From positions 1 to 60,513 of the forward strand of contig CAZOJJ010000015.1 of the NCBI GenBank assembly GCA_964580105.1: DNA of 60,513 nucleotides. The letters run 5' to 3'. This document shows positions 50,384 through 58,638 of this stretch, in pieces (the first letter of the stretch is position 1; each line of letters starts with the position of its first letter). Source of the stretch: CAZOJJ01 sp964580105. Lineage in GTDB: Bacteria > Bacteroidota > Rhodothermia > Rhodothermales > Rubricoccaceae. The notes below the pieces were generated by a model. That model was given only the letters and a program-made list of their open reading frames with translations, did not search any database and was not told the DNA's origin. The translations under genes were made by a program, and so were the position numbers.

Positions 50384-51514
50384 ATGGTCGCCGTCGCCAA
50401 GGTCGCCCTCCTCGTCCTCGCCACCCTCTTCCTCCTGGCGACGGTGCTGCCGCTGTTCCGGGCGCCGTACTGGTGGATCCGCGCGTTCGACTTCCCGCGC
50501 GCCCAGATCGCCGTCGGGATGCTGGTACTGCTGGGGATCTTCGGGCTGGTCAACCTCGGCGTCACGGAGGCGGAGCCGTACGAGTGGGCCGCTTTCGCCC
50601 TCCTCGGCCTCGGCGTCGTCTACCAGGCCGCGCGGATGCTCCCGTACTCGCCGCTCTGGACGGCCGAGGTCGTGGAGGCGCCGCCCGACGCGCCGGCCGA
50701 GCGGCGCCTTCGCCTCGTCGTCTCCAACGTGCTCATGGACAACCGCGACGCCGAGCGGTGGAAGCGGGTGGTATTGGCCGAGGACCCCGACGTGATCGCC
50801 GCCGTCGAGACCGACGCCTGGTGGGCCGAGCAGCTCCGAGCGCTCGACGGCGAGTACCCGCACGTCGTCGCGCAGCCGCAGGACGACACGTACGGAATGG
50901 TGCTGCTCTCGCGCTTTCCGCTCCACGACGCCGAGGTGCGCCACCTCGTCGAGGACACCGTGCCGAGCCTCTTCGCCCGCGCTGAGCTGCCGTCCGGCGG
51001 AACCGTCCAGCTCGTGCTGCTGCATCCCCGCCCGCCGCGCCCCGACATCGGGCAGCACGCGACGCTCCGCGACGCCGAGCTGGTGAAGGCCGCAGAGGCC
51101 CTCGACGGCCTGAAGGAGCCCGTCGTGGTCATGGGCGACCTCAACGACGTGGCCTGGAGCCACACCACGCGCCTCTTCCAGGCGCTCTCCGGCCTCCTCG
51201 ACCCCCGCATCGGGCGCGGGCTCTTCGCCACCTTCCACGCCGACTACTGGTACCTCCGCTACCCGCTCGACCACGTCTTCCACTCGGCCGACCTCGCGCT
51301 CGTCGAGCTCCGCCGCCTCGGCCACGTCGGCAGCGACCACTTTCCGATGCTCATCGAACTGGCTCACACGCCGGCCGCCCGGTCCGTCCAGGCCGCCCCC
51401 GAGGCGGACGCCGACGACCGGAAGGAGGCCCAGGAGCGGGTGGAGGAGGCCGTCGCGATGAAGGCCGAGGAGACGCTCCAGCAGCGCCGCGAGCGCGAAC
51501 GGGGGGACCGCTGA
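50384..51514 (+). CDS. Membrane-anchored endonuclease/exonuclease/phosphatase-family protein
   Basis: A 376-residue protein with three N-terminal membrane segments (about 6-22, 36-56, 63-80), followed by an EEP domain from RLRLVVSNVLMDNRDAERW. The catalytic set is visible: the Asn in SNVLMDN, Glu in AAVETDAWW, Asp/Asn in VVMGDLNDVAWS, and the terminal GSDHFPM (Asp-His). This architecture is common in Bacteroidota and may act on lipids or nucleic acid outside the membrane. The C-terminal 40 residues are Glu/Arg-rich. The ATG at 50384 is preferred; a TTG at 50351 would add 11 residues. Confidence 0.85.
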   Translation: MVAVAKVALLVLATLFLLATVLPLFRAPYWWIRAFDFPRAQIAVGMLVLLGIFGLVNLGVTEAEPYEWAAFALLGLGVVYQAARMLPYSPLWTAEVVEAPPDAPAERRLRLVVSNVLMDNRDAERWKRVVLAEDPDVIAAVETDAWWAEQLRALDGEYPHVVAQPQDDTYGMVLLSRFPLHDAEVRHLVEDTVPSLFARAELPSGGTVQLVLLHPRPPRPDIGQHATLRDAELVKAAEALDGLKEPVVVMGDLNDVAWSHTTRLFQALSGLLDPRIGRGLFATFHADYWYLRYPLDHVFHSADLALVELRRLGHVGSDHFPMLIELAHTPAARSVQAAPEADADDRKEAQERVEEAVAMKAEETLQQRRERERGDR

Positions 51515-51543
51515 CCCGGCCGGCCTCGGGAGTGCCGCCGGCG

Positions 51544-51565
51544 CCGCCGGCCGGCGCCGGCCGGC
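51544..51565. repeat. 22-bp perfect GC palindrome between convergent genes
   Basis: A perfectly self-complementary sequence (arm CGCCGGCCGGC) in the 56-bp gap between the EEP and DUF486 genes. It could act as a transcription barrier for both, although no T-run follows. Confidence 0.5.
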
Positions 51566-51570
51566 GCGGC

Positions 51571-51918
51571 TCAACTTCCGGAGCGGAAGACGAAGTAGAC
51601 GGCCCCGGCGAGGCACAGCCCGGCCCAGAGGAAGTCGAGCTTGACGGGCTGGCGGAGGTAGAGCACCGCGAACGGCACGAACACGAGCAGCGTGATCACC
51701 TCCTGCATCACCTTCAACTGCGGGAGCGTCATCGCGGTGAACCCGATGCGGTTGGCGGGCACCTGCAGCAGGTACTCGAACAGCGCGATCCCCCAGCTGA
51801 CGAGGGCGGCGACGTACCAGGGCCGGTGCCCCAGCGACTTCAGGTGGCCGTACCACGCGAACGTCATGAACGCATTGGAGGCCGTGAGGAGGAGGGCGGT
51901 CTTGACCCAGATGGGCAT
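51571..51918 (-). CDS. DMT-superfamily membrane protein (DUF486)
   Basis: A 115-residue four-helix membrane protein. The N-terminus MPIWVKTALLLTASNAFMTFAWYGHLK is the DUF486 hallmark, with the FMTFAWYGHLK motif. RPWYVAALVSWGIALFEYLLQVPANR and the C-terminal VYFVFRSGS match the family. This family belongs to the drug/metabolite transporter fold in half-size form, so it probably dimerises. Substrate unknown. The ATG at 51918 is used; the in-frame ATG 14 codons upstream adds an unlikely N-terminus. It converges on the EEP gene. Confidence 0.92.
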   Translation of the reverse strand: MPIWVKTALLLTASNAFMTFAWYGHLKSLGHRPWYVAALVSWGIALFEYLLQVPANRIGFTAMTLPQLKVMQEVITLLVFVPFAVLYLRQPVKLDFLWAGLCLAGAVYFVFRSGS

Positions 51919-51990
51919 GGGCGCGGCGGCGAGAACGGCGCGGAACGTACCGCCGCGCACGCTGCCGCGCCAGCGGGTCGCGCCGTCTCC

Positions 51991-53505
51991 TCAGGGGGCG
52001 CCGTACCGCCGCTGGAGCTCGTCGATCACGGCCATCCGCACGTCGCGGAGCGTGGCCGTGATCGTCACGTCCGGGTTGGTTTCGGCGTCGAAGAAGTCGA
52101 GGCCGGTTTCGTTGCCGGAAACGAGGAAGTCGCTCGTGGCAATGCGGTAAGTGGCAGCCGGGTCGAGCGCCTCGCCGCCGATCCGCCACGTGCCGTCGTC
52201 GGCCTGCGCCACGTTCCAGGTCTGGAGGAAGCCGCCGGTGCCCCGGTTGGCGAGGCCCTGGTCGAGCACGCGCGCCAGCACGGCGCCGCTCACGTCCACG
52301 GCGAGCACGCTCCCGCCGAAGGGGAGCACCCGGATCACGTCGTACTGCGAGACGGCCCCGGCGGGGAGCACGTCGTCGATGCGGACGGAGCCGCTGTTGA
52401 AGACGGCGAGGTCCACCTCGCCCGCTTCCCGCGCGAACGCCTCGGCGATGAGCGCGCCGAGGTTGGTGGGCCGGTTGCGGATCGTGGCCTCGCGGCCGTC
52501 GAGCGGCTCCGTGGTCGTGGTGACGACCTCGGCGGGCTCGAATCCGCTCGCCTCGAATCCGGCGAAGCCGAGGTCCACCCAGTGCCGGACCACGGCGGCC
52601 ACCTCGGGGTCGTCGCGGAGGGCGTCGGTGATGGGGACGAGCTCGGAGTCGATGGCGAGGCTGCCGTCGCGCGGGTCGTAGCGAAGGCGGTGGACGTACA
52701 CCGTCCGCGCGTTGGCGTCGGCCTTGACGACGGGCGTGAAGTCGGGCCCGCGGAAGACGCGGATGTTCTCGTGCTCGTGCCCGCCGAGGACGAGGTCCAC
52801 GGCCGGGATCTCGGCCGCCACGCGGACGTCGTCCTCCAGCGCGAGGTGCGTCAGGCCGACGATCACGTCGGTCTCGGCGTCGAGCGCCTCGACGGCGGCG
52901 GCCATCGCCGGGAGGGGGTCGGCGTAGGCGACGTAGGCCGCCGGGTTCGAGGCGAGGGTGACGCCGGTGATGCCGAGGCGGAGGCTGTCGCCGTCGGCGT
53001 CGGTGAACGTGCGCGTCCAGGTCGTCTGCGTGTTCGGGAAGGCCGCGCCCTCGTCGCTGGTGACGTTGGCCGTGACGTAGACGAACTCGGACTCGGTCAC
53101 GCGCTGGAGGAAGGCGTCCTCGCTGATGTCGAACTCGTGGTTGCCGTAGGTGGCCACGTCGAGGCCGAGCGCGTTGAGGACGGCCACCATCTGCTTGCCG
53201 GCCAGCCGCTCGCCCTCCACGCGCGCCGTGCCCAGCGCCGACGGGCTGAAGAAGTCGCCCGCGATGACGGTGATCGTGTTGGGGTTCTCGGCCAGGAGCC
53301 GCCGCCGCAGTGTCGCCACGCGCGCCAGCCCACCCGACTTCCCGCCCTCCACGGGCGTGATCTCGTACACGTCGTTCAGCTGGAGGATGGTGACGGCGAC
53401 GGTCGGGTCGGTCTCGGTCGAGGGGATGGGCTCGACGGCCAGCCGCTCGGGGCCGGTGCAGCCGGCGAGGAGGGCGAAGGCGAGGACGAAGAGCGTGCGG
53501 CGCAT
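51991..53505 (-). CDS. 5'-nucleotidase/2',3'-cyclic phosphodiesterase-type lipoprotein
   Basis: A 504-residue lipoprotein (lipobox LAGC, Cys16 in MRRTLFVLAFALLAGC). An N-terminal calcineurin-like metallophosphatase domain carries ILQLNDVYEITP (metal Asp/Asn), VIAGDFFSPSALG, the YGNHEFD motif and LGGHEHEN. The C-terminal 5'-nucleotidase domain (about 310-500) begins IRNRPTNLGALIAEAF with FNSGSVRIDDVLPAG, which contacts the nucleoside. It hydrolyses nucleotides outside the cytoplasm for nucleoside scavenging. It lies downstream of a GNAT gene on the same strand with a 32-bp gap. Confidence 0.93.
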   Translation of the reverse strand: MRRTLFVLAFALLAGCTGPERLAVEPIPSTETDPTVAVTILQLNDVYEITPVEGGKSGGLARVATLRRRLLAENPNTITVIAGDFFSPSALGTARVEGERLAGKQMVAVLNALGLDVATYGNHEFDISEDAFLQRVTESEFVYVTANVTSDEGAAFPNTQTTWTRTFTDADGDSLRLGITGVTLASNPAAYVAYADPLPAMAAAVEALDAETDVIVGLTHLALEDDVRVAAEIPAVDLVLGGHEHENIRVFRGPDFTPVVKADANARTVYVHRLRYDPRDGSLAIDSELVPITDALRDDPEVAAVVRHWVDLGFAGFEASGFEPAEVVTTTTEPLDGREATIRNRPTNLGALIAEAFAREAGEVDLAVFNSGSVRIDDVLPAGAVSQYDVIRVLPFGGSVLAVDVSGAVLARVLDQGLANRGTGGFLQTWNVAQADDGTWRIGGEALDPAATYRIATSDFLVSGNETGLDFFDAETNPDVTITATLRDVRMAVIDELQRRYGAP

Positions 53506-53532
53506 GGACGGGCGGGTGGGTGCGTGGGAGGG

Positions 53533-53540
53533 GGAAGCTA
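53533..53540 (-). promoter_or_regulatory. -7-like box of the 5'-nucleotidase gene (doubtful)
   Basis: TAGCTTCC on the minus strand, 27 nt before the ATG at 53505. Its first three bases are also the stop codon of the GNAT gene, so the match may be partly coincidental. Confidence 0.3.
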
Positions 53541-54047
53541 CCGATCCGGGCGGGTTCCTTCGCCCGGAAGGTCGAGCGGCAGGCTCATGCGGTCCCGTTC
53601 GAAGGGCACGCCGCCGAGCACCACGGTTTCCACCTCGTCGAGCCGGAAGCCGAACCGCTCGAAGACGGGGCGGCTGAAGACGCTCGCGGCGGTGTAGAGG
53701 CGCGGCAGCCCCCGGCGACGCGCTTCCGTCAGGATCGCGCCTAGGAGCCGGCCGCCGACGCCCCGGCGCATCCGGTCGGGTCGGACGTAGAGCATCGTCA
53801 CCAGCCCGTCGTCTGCCAGGCCCGCAAAGCCGATGGGGCCGGTGGCGTCCTCGGCCACGAGCGTGTAGGCGCCGAGGACGACGGGGCGGAGCGTTTCGGG
53901 GGCCGCCCCGCGACCCGCCCAGGCGTCCACTTGGGCCGGTGAGTAGGCCGCTGCGCCGAGGGCGCGCACGGCGGCGTCGTAGAGGGCGGCGAGGGCCGGG
54001 AGGTCGGCCTCGGTGGCCGGGCGGAGGGACGGGAGGTCGGCAGGCAT
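53538..54047 (-). CDS. GNAT-family N-acetyltransferase 2
   Basis: A 169-residue single-domain acetyltransferase beginning MPADLPSLRPATEADLPALA. Motif A is visible as YVRPDRMRRGVGGRLLGAIL (R/Q-R-x-G-V-G), preceded by LVTMLY and followed by ASVFSRPVFERFGF. The N-terminal helix with YSPAQVDAW resembles the YafP/ElaA-like subgroup. The ATG at 54047 is used. The gene stops 32 bases before the 5'-nucleotidase start, so cotranscription is possible. Substrate unknown. Confidence 0.88.
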   Translation of the reverse strand: MPADLPSLRPATEADLPALAALYDAAVRALGAAAYSPAQVDAWAGRGAAPETLRPVVLGAYTLVAEDATGPIGFAGLADDGLVTMLYVRPDRMRRGVGGRLLGAILTEARRRGLPRLYTAASVFSRPVFERFGFRLDEVETVVLGGVPFERDRMSLPLDLPGEGTRPDR

Positions 54048-54128
54048 GGAAGGACGATAGCCACCGGCATGGGGCGGCGCCAGCCCGCCGTCGTTATCCT
54101 GCGGCACCGTCCTTGCCCGCCGCGCGGT

Positions 54129-55103
54129 ATGCGCCGTTTGCTCCCGCTCCTCGCCGTTTTCTGGGCCGCCCTGCCGGTGTGTGCGCAGCATGCCGAGCCG
54201 TTCGTGGTGCCGTCCGTCCGCGAAACCGGACGGCCTGCCGCGTACGTGCTCGAACGCGAGAGCGAGGAGCGGGCCGGCGGCCAGGTCGTCCAGTCCATCC
54301 GCGTGCGCGCCCCGCTCCGGATGCGCGTGGAGGCCGTGGGCGAGGGCGTCATCCATGAAACGTGGGCCTACGGTGCGCTGGCGGTCGAGGTCGAGGGCGG
54401 TGTGGTGGGGCCGCGCCTCGGGGCCGGAACCGCCTTCGGCCTCCTCGACAGCCTCGTGGTCTTCTTCGAGTCGGGCGCGCCGGGTGCGCCGCCGCGCCTG
54501 CTCAACCCCCACGCCGTCCGCGGTGCGTTCCTCCAGGCCGTCCGCGCCGACGAGGACCGGCCGGGCGCCTTCGGCGATCTCCAGGCCGTCGCCCTCCGCG
54601 AGGACTTCCGTGCCCGCGTCGCCGATCCCCGCGCGCTGGCCGACCTCGTCCTCGACGAGCCGCGCCTCCTCCACCTCGTTCGGGGCCTCCGCCTCGTGCC
54701 CGGCCAGACCACCACCGAGGCGGCCGAACGCGAGAGCCCGCTCACCGGCTCGGCCGTCCGCACCACCGTCACCGTCCGCCTCGACTCCCTCAGCCGGGAC
54801 CGAGGCACGGCCTACGTGGCCTGGCGCGCCAAGGCCGACCGCGACGCGCTCGTGGCGAGCCTGACGCGCGTGCTGGAGCAGGCCGCGCCGGGCGAGATCG
54901 ACCCGTCGTTCGTCGCCGACCTCGCGCCGACGCTGCTGCTCGAAGAGCGCGCCACCTTCGCCTTCGACGTGGCGACGGGGCTCGTCCGCCTCATGGACTA
55001 CGTCAAGACGGCGCGCGTGGCGGGGCGCGAGCGCATCGAACGGGCGCGCTTCCGCCTGACGGGGGCGGCGGGCGCTGCGACGCCTTCCGAGGCCGAGGAC
55101 TAG
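54129..55103 (+). CDS. Exported protein of unknown function (324 aa)
   Basis: The ATG at 54129 gives a signal peptide (LLPLLAVFWAALPVCAQ) and a mature protein rich in beta strands. Strands such as QSIRVRAPLRMRVEAVGE and VRTTVTVRLDSLSRD are joined by charged helices (REDFRARVADPRAL). The C-terminal RLMDYVKTARVAGRERIERARFRL is helical. The overall composition recalls outer-membrane lipid-binding or YceI-like proteins, but no motif supports a call. A weak box TATCCTGC (54095) sits 26 nt before the start. It diverges from the GNAT gene. Confidence 0.65.
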   Translation: MRRLLPLLAVFWAALPVCAQHAEPFVVPSVRETGRPAAYVLERESEERAGGQVVQSIRVRAPLRMRVEAVGEGVIHETWAYGALAVEVEGGVVGPRLGAGTAFGLLDSLVVFFESGAPGAPPRLLNPHAVRGAFLQAVRADEDRPGAFGDLQAVALREDFRARVADPRALADLVLDEPRLLHLVRGLRLVPGQTTTEAAERESPLTGSAVRTTVTVRLDSLSRDRGTAYVAWRAKADRDALVASLTRVLEQAAPGEIDPSFVADLAPTLLLEERATFAFDVATGLVRLMDYVKTARVAGRERIERARFRLTGAAGAATPSEAED

Positions 55104-55129
55104 ATTGGGGCGGACTCGCCCGCTCCGCC

Positions 55130-55292
55130 ATGCCCCGCCTCGGTTCCATCCTCGGCCTCGTCGCCGTCGTGCTCCTCGCTGCCTTACGCGGTGCGGTGGG
55201 CGCCGCCACCCTTGCTTCCGGCCGGTACCTACCTCGCCCGACTGGAAACGGGCGCGTCCGCCGCCACCCTCCGGTGGCAGCGGGCGCGGTAG
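55130..55292 (+). pseudogene. Possible remnant of an exported protein with a type IX-like tail
   Basis: ATG at 55130 opens a hydrophobic segment (MPRLGSILGLVAVVLLAAL) like a signal peptide. About 25 codons later, in another frame, the bases 55218-55292 read PAGTYLARLETGASAATLRW before a TAG. This closely follows the GxYxxRLxTG pattern of C-terminal type IX sorting domains. The mature domain between them is missing, so this looks like a collapsed gene. The evidence is short and may be chance. Confidence 0.35.
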
Positions 55293-55326
55293 ATCCAGGG
55301 CGCATCGCCCTGCGTTTGGCGGTGGG

Positions 55327-55779
55327 TTAGAGCCCGAGGGTTACGCCCGCGAGGATGGAGAAGGCGTCGGTGAGCATCGTCGAATACCGACCTTGAACGA
55401 ACGGGCGGATGAACCCGGTGGTGTTGAAGTTGACGCCTCCGGCGACGCTGAGCCCAAGCTCGGTGTCGCCGACATCAGGAAAGATCATGCCTAGGCCGGC
55501 GCCTGCGTAGGGCGCCACCGAACCCGTGCCGAGCTGCGCCACGAGCAGGGCGTCTGCCTGCACGTACGTCGGATCGCTCAGGCTCGTCTCGATGCTCGGC
55601 TGGATGGAGAGGGCGACGGGGAAGGCGAGCGGGGCACCGAACCTGGCTCCGACGCCGATCAGAAATTCTTCGTACTCGAGGTTGTAGCCCGCATAGGGCA
55701 TGAAGGAGATCTGGGCTTGAGCCGGGGCGGCGGCCAAGACGAGGCCCAGCAGGGCGAAGGAAAGGAGAAAGCGACGCAT
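55327..55779 (-). CDS. Small outer-membrane beta-barrel protein
   Basis: A 150-residue protein with a signal peptide (LLSFALLGLVLAAAPAQA) followed by an 8-stranded-type barrel. Alternating aromatic/aliphatic strands include SFMPYAGYNLEYEEFLIGVG, ADALLVAQLGTG and VAPYAGAGLGMIFPD. The C-terminal LTDAFSILAGVTLGL ends in a hydrophobic residue, consistent with BAM recognition. It fits the outer-membrane protein beta-barrel family (PF13505-like). It diverges from the gene at 55857. Confidence 0.85.
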   Translation of the reverse strand: MRRFLLSFALLGLVLAAAPAQAQISFMPYAGYNLEYEEFLIGVGARFGAPLAFPVALSIQPSIETSLSDPTYVQADALLVAQLGTGSVAPYAGAGLGMIFPDVGDTELGLSVAGGVNFNTTGFIRPFVQGRYSTMLTDAFSILAGVTLGL

Positions 55780-55856
55780 GGCGATGGGGTTGGAGAACGG
55801 AGGGGACGTGGTCGGGTACCAGCCGACCCCCCAAGGTTACGGTAAACGAATAAGAC

Positions 55857-56588
55857 ATGCCTCATTCTGCCACGCGGGATGAAGCCGCCCCGTCTGCCCG
55901 GCCCGAGCCGCTGGACCTCACCTTCGAAGGCTTCGCCCCCGAGGCGTTCGCCGTGCTGGGGCGGCTGCGCGAGGAGCCCCACGTCGAGCGGTACCGGAAG
56001 GAGAAGGCGGCGCTCCAGCGGTACGTGATCGAGCCGTTCAAGCGGTACCGCGACGACCTCGTCGTCAACTGGGTATTGCCCAACCGGCTGCCCTTCGAGA
56101 CGGAGAAGAACGTCTTCAGCCGGATCCTCAAGAACGACTTCGGGGCCGGCGGCAGCCACCACCACCTCTGGATGGCCTTCTACCGCCCGCCTCGCAAACG
56201 CCTCACCGACGTCCAGCTCTCCCACGCCCTCTATCCCCACCAGTTCGCCTTCGGCCTCTACGTGGGCGACTACGCGAAGGGGCTCTTCCGCCCTGCGCGG
56301 CAGCGCATGATCGAGGAGGAGGGCGAGGCGCTCCGTCTCCTCAACCCCCTCATCGAACGGGGCTACCGGTTCGCCTTCGCCCCGCACGTCACGCGGCCCG
56401 TCGGCTGGCCCGAGTTCGGCGAGCCGATGGAGGCGCTGCCGGAGGGGGTGCACCGGGCGAAAGGCATCTGGGTGCGGCGGGCCTTTCCACGCGATCAGGT
56501 GCTCGACTGGGGACCAGCACTCGTCGCCCGGGCCATCGAGGAGCAGGTAGCCCTGTGGCCGCTCTACCGGTTCGTCTGCGGGGAGTAG
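55857..56588 (+). CDS. Conserved hypothetical protein, weak DUF2461 resemblance
   Basis: A 243-residue soluble protein. An N-terminal block (LTFEGFAPEAFAVLGRLREE, then KEKAALQRYVIEPFKRYRDD) resembles the start of DUF2461, where a Phe-rich opening is followed by a helix and a loading loop. The middle (RILKNDFGAGGSHHHLWMAF) and LSHALYPHQFAFGLYVGDYA are strongly patterned, suggesting a real conserved fold. The His-rich SHHH may bind metal. No catalytic motif is certain. The start is the ATG at 55857, and the upstream sequence GTAAACGAATAAGAC is AT-rich. Confidence 0.7.
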   Translation: MPHSATRDEAAPSARPEPLDLTFEGFAPEAFAVLGRLREEPHVERYRKEKAALQRYVIEPFKRYRDDLVVNWVLPNRLPFETEKNVFSRILKNDFGAGGSHHHLWMAFYRPPRKRLTDVQLSHALYPHQFAFGLYVGDYAKGLFRPARQRMIEEEGEALRLLNPLIERGYRFAFAPHVTRPVGWPEFGEPMEALPEGVHRAKGIWVRRAFPRDQVLDWGPALVARAIEEQVALWPLYRFVCGE

Positions 56589-56670
56589 GCGGGGGCACTG
56601 TGGACAGAGCGGCTCGGCGTGTTCGATCTTCCACCCACCCTCTTCCGTCCGCCGTCCACCGATCTCCGGG

Positions 56671-57489
56671 ATGCTCCAGACCGCCCGTTCCGGTCCCGTC
56701 CTCACCCTCACGCTCGACCGGCCCGACAAGCGCAACGCGCTCTCGGCCGACCTCGTGGCGGCGCTGTCGACGGCGCTCGGCGAGGCGGCGCGGGACGAAT
56801 CCGTCCGGGTCGTCGTGCTGACGGGGGCGGGCCGGGCGTTCTCGGCCGGGGCCGACCTCGCGGCGCTGCAGGCGCTCCAGACGGCCTCCGCCGAGGCCAA
56901 CCTCGCCGACTCCGAGCACCTCGCCGGCCTCTTCGAGGCGATCTACCGGCATCCGAAACCCGTCATCGCGAAGGTCAACGGGCACGCCATTGCGGGCGGG
57001 TGTGGGCTGGCGGCCGTGTGCGACTTCGCCGTCGTGGCAGAGGAGGCGACGCTCGGCTTCACCGAGACGCGCATCGGATTCGTCCCCGCCATCGTGGCCG
57101 TTTTCGTCGTCCGCAAGCTGGGCGAGGCCGCCGCGCGCGACCTCCTCCTCCGCGGTCGCCTGATCGGCGCCGCCGAGGCGGTGCGGATCGGCCTCGTCAC
57201 CCGCGCCGTCCCGGCCGCCGACCTCGACGCCGAGGTGGACGCCCTCGCCCGCGAGATCGCCGACCGGACGAGCGCCAGCGCCGTCGCCCTCACCAAGCGA
57301 CTCCTGGCCGACGTACCCGGCATGGGCCTTTCCGAGGCGCTCGGCTACGCGGCCCGCCTCAACGCCCTCGCCCGCGCCACCGATGATTGCCGGGCGGGCG
57401 TAGCCGCCTTCCTGAACAAGACCGACCCGCCGTGGCGGAGTACCGGTTCCGGCTCGGGCCGAGAACCGGAGGGGGGGCGCGCGGGTTAG
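56671..57489 (+). CDS. Enoyl-CoA hydratase/isomerase family protein
   Basis: A 272-residue crotonase-fold enzyme, cytosolic. The N-terminus VLTLTLDRPDKRNALS, the oxyanion-hole block GRAFSAGADLAAL and the second oxyanion block NGHAIAGGCGLAAVCDF are intact, followed by EATLGFTETRIGFVPAIV. The catalytic acid position of TETRIGFVP carries Glu. C-terminal residues beyond about 255 are a variable Gly/Ser/Arg tail. Substrate could be any acyl-CoA of beta-oxidation or a branched-chain pathway. No other fatty-acid gene is adjacent. Confidence 0.92.
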   Translation: MLQTARSGPVLTLTLDRPDKRNALSADLVAALSTALGEAARDESVRVVVLTGAGRAFSAGADLAALQALQTASAEANLADSEHLAGLFEAIYRHPKPVIAKVNGHAIAGGCGLAAVCDFAVVAEEATLGFTETRIGFVPAIVAVFVVRKLGEAAARDLLLRGRLIGAAEAVRIGLVTRAVPAADLDAEVDALAREIADRTSASAVALTKRLLADVPGMGLSEALGYAARLNALARATDDCRAGVAAFLNKTDPPWRSTGSGSGREPEGGRAG

Positions 57490-57544
57490 ATCGGGTCCCG
57501 CTCCGCCCGCCCGGCGCCCGTCACAGCGCCGCGAATCCGGCCCG

Positions 57545-57572
57545 TTGGCGCCGCCCGTGACGCGTATCTTCC
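57545..57572 (+). promoter_or_regulatory. Promoter candidate for purM
   Basis: TTG (57545-57547) and TATCTTCC (57565-57572) are 17 nt apart, and the box ends 28 nt before the ATG at 57601. It is one of the clearest paired elements in the window. Confidence 0.5.
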
Positions 57573-57600
57573 GGTCCTTCTTCTGGCTTCGCCCCTTCCC

Positions 57601-58602
57601 ATGACCACCTACCGCGACGCCGGCGTCGACATCGAAGCGGGCGAGGAGACCGTCCGCCGCATCCGCGGCCTCGCCCGCGAGACCTTCACGCCGGGCGTCC
57701 TGACCGACATCGGCGCCTTCGGCGGGCTCTTCGCGCTCGATACCGCCTCGTACACCGAGCCCGTGCTCGTCTCCTCCATCGACGGGGTCGGGACGAAGCT
57801 GAAGGTGGCCGTGCGCGTGGGCAAGCACGACACCGTGGGCGAGGACCTCGTCAACCACTGCGTCAACGACATCGCGGTGTGCGGCGCCCGGCCGCTGTTC
57901 TTCCTCGACTACTTCTCCACGGGCACGCTCCGCCCGGCCGTCGCCGAGCAGGTCGTGCGCGGATTCGCGAAGGCGTGCCGGGAGAACGGCTGCGCGCTCA
58001 TCGGCGGGGAGACGGCGGAGATGCCGGACCTCTACCGGCCGGGCGACTACGACCTCGCCGGCTGCATCGTCGGCGTGGTCAACCGGAGCGACATCGTGGA
58101 CGGCTCGGCCATCGAGGAGGGCGACTACCTCCTCGGCCTGCCCTCGACCGGCCTCCACACCAACGGCTACTCGCTCGCCCGAAAGGTGCTCTTCGGGCGG
58201 TTCGTCGCGGGCGACACGCCGGACGAACTCGGGGGCGAATCCATCGGCGAGGCGCTGCTGCGCGTCCACCGCTCCTACCTCGACCCCATCCAGGCGCTGC
58301 TCGCCGAGGGCGTCGCCCGCGGCTTCGCTCACATCACCGGCGGCGGGCTCGAAGGCAACACCCGCCGGATCATCCCTGAGGGCCTCCGCGCTGCGTTCGA
58401 GTGGGACGCCTGGAAGCGGCCGGCGCTGTTCCGGCTGATCCAGGAGGTCGGCGGCGTGCCCGAGGAGGACATGCGGCGCACGTTCAACCTCGGCGTGGGG
58501 CTCGTCGTCGTCGTGCCCGAGGCGCAGCGGAGCCGCGCCCTCGCCGTCCTCGGCGCCCTCGGCGAGCCGGCCTTCACCGTCGGCCGCGTCGCGGCGGCCT
58601 GA
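57601..58602 (+). CDS. purM: Phosphoribosylformylglycinamidine cyclo-ligase (AIR synthase)
   Basis: A 333-residue purine-biosynthesis enzyme, cytosolic. The N-terminus TYRDAGVDIEAGEETVRRI and the signature SIDGVGTKLKVAV and HCVNDIAVCGARPLFFLDYF are exact family features. GGETAEMPDLYRPGDYDLAG and LPSTGLHTNGYSLARKVL follow, with ITGGGLEGNTRRIIPEG and FNLGVGLVVVV at the end. Length matches PurM. It is followed after 36 bases by gpsA. No other pur gene is adjacent, so it is not in a purine operon here. Confidence 0.97.
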   Translation: MTTYRDAGVDIEAGEETVRRIRGLARETFTPGVLTDIGAFGGLFALDTASYTEPVLVSSIDGVGTKLKVAVRVGKHDTVGEDLVNHCVNDIAVCGARPLFFLDYFSTGTLRPAVAEQVVRGFAKACRENGCALIGGETAEMPDLYRPGDYDLAGCIVGVVNRSDIVDGSAIEEGDYLLGLPSTGLHTNGYSLARKVLFGRFVAGDTPDELGGESIGEALLRVHRSYLDPIQALLAEGVARGFAHITGGGLEGNTRRIIPEGLRAAFEWDAWKRPALFRLIQEVGGVPEEDMRRTFNLGVGLVVVVPEAQRSRALAVLGALGEPAFTVGRVAAA

Positions 58603-58638
58603 GCGGACCCGTTTCCCCGGCCCATCGTATTCCTTCCC

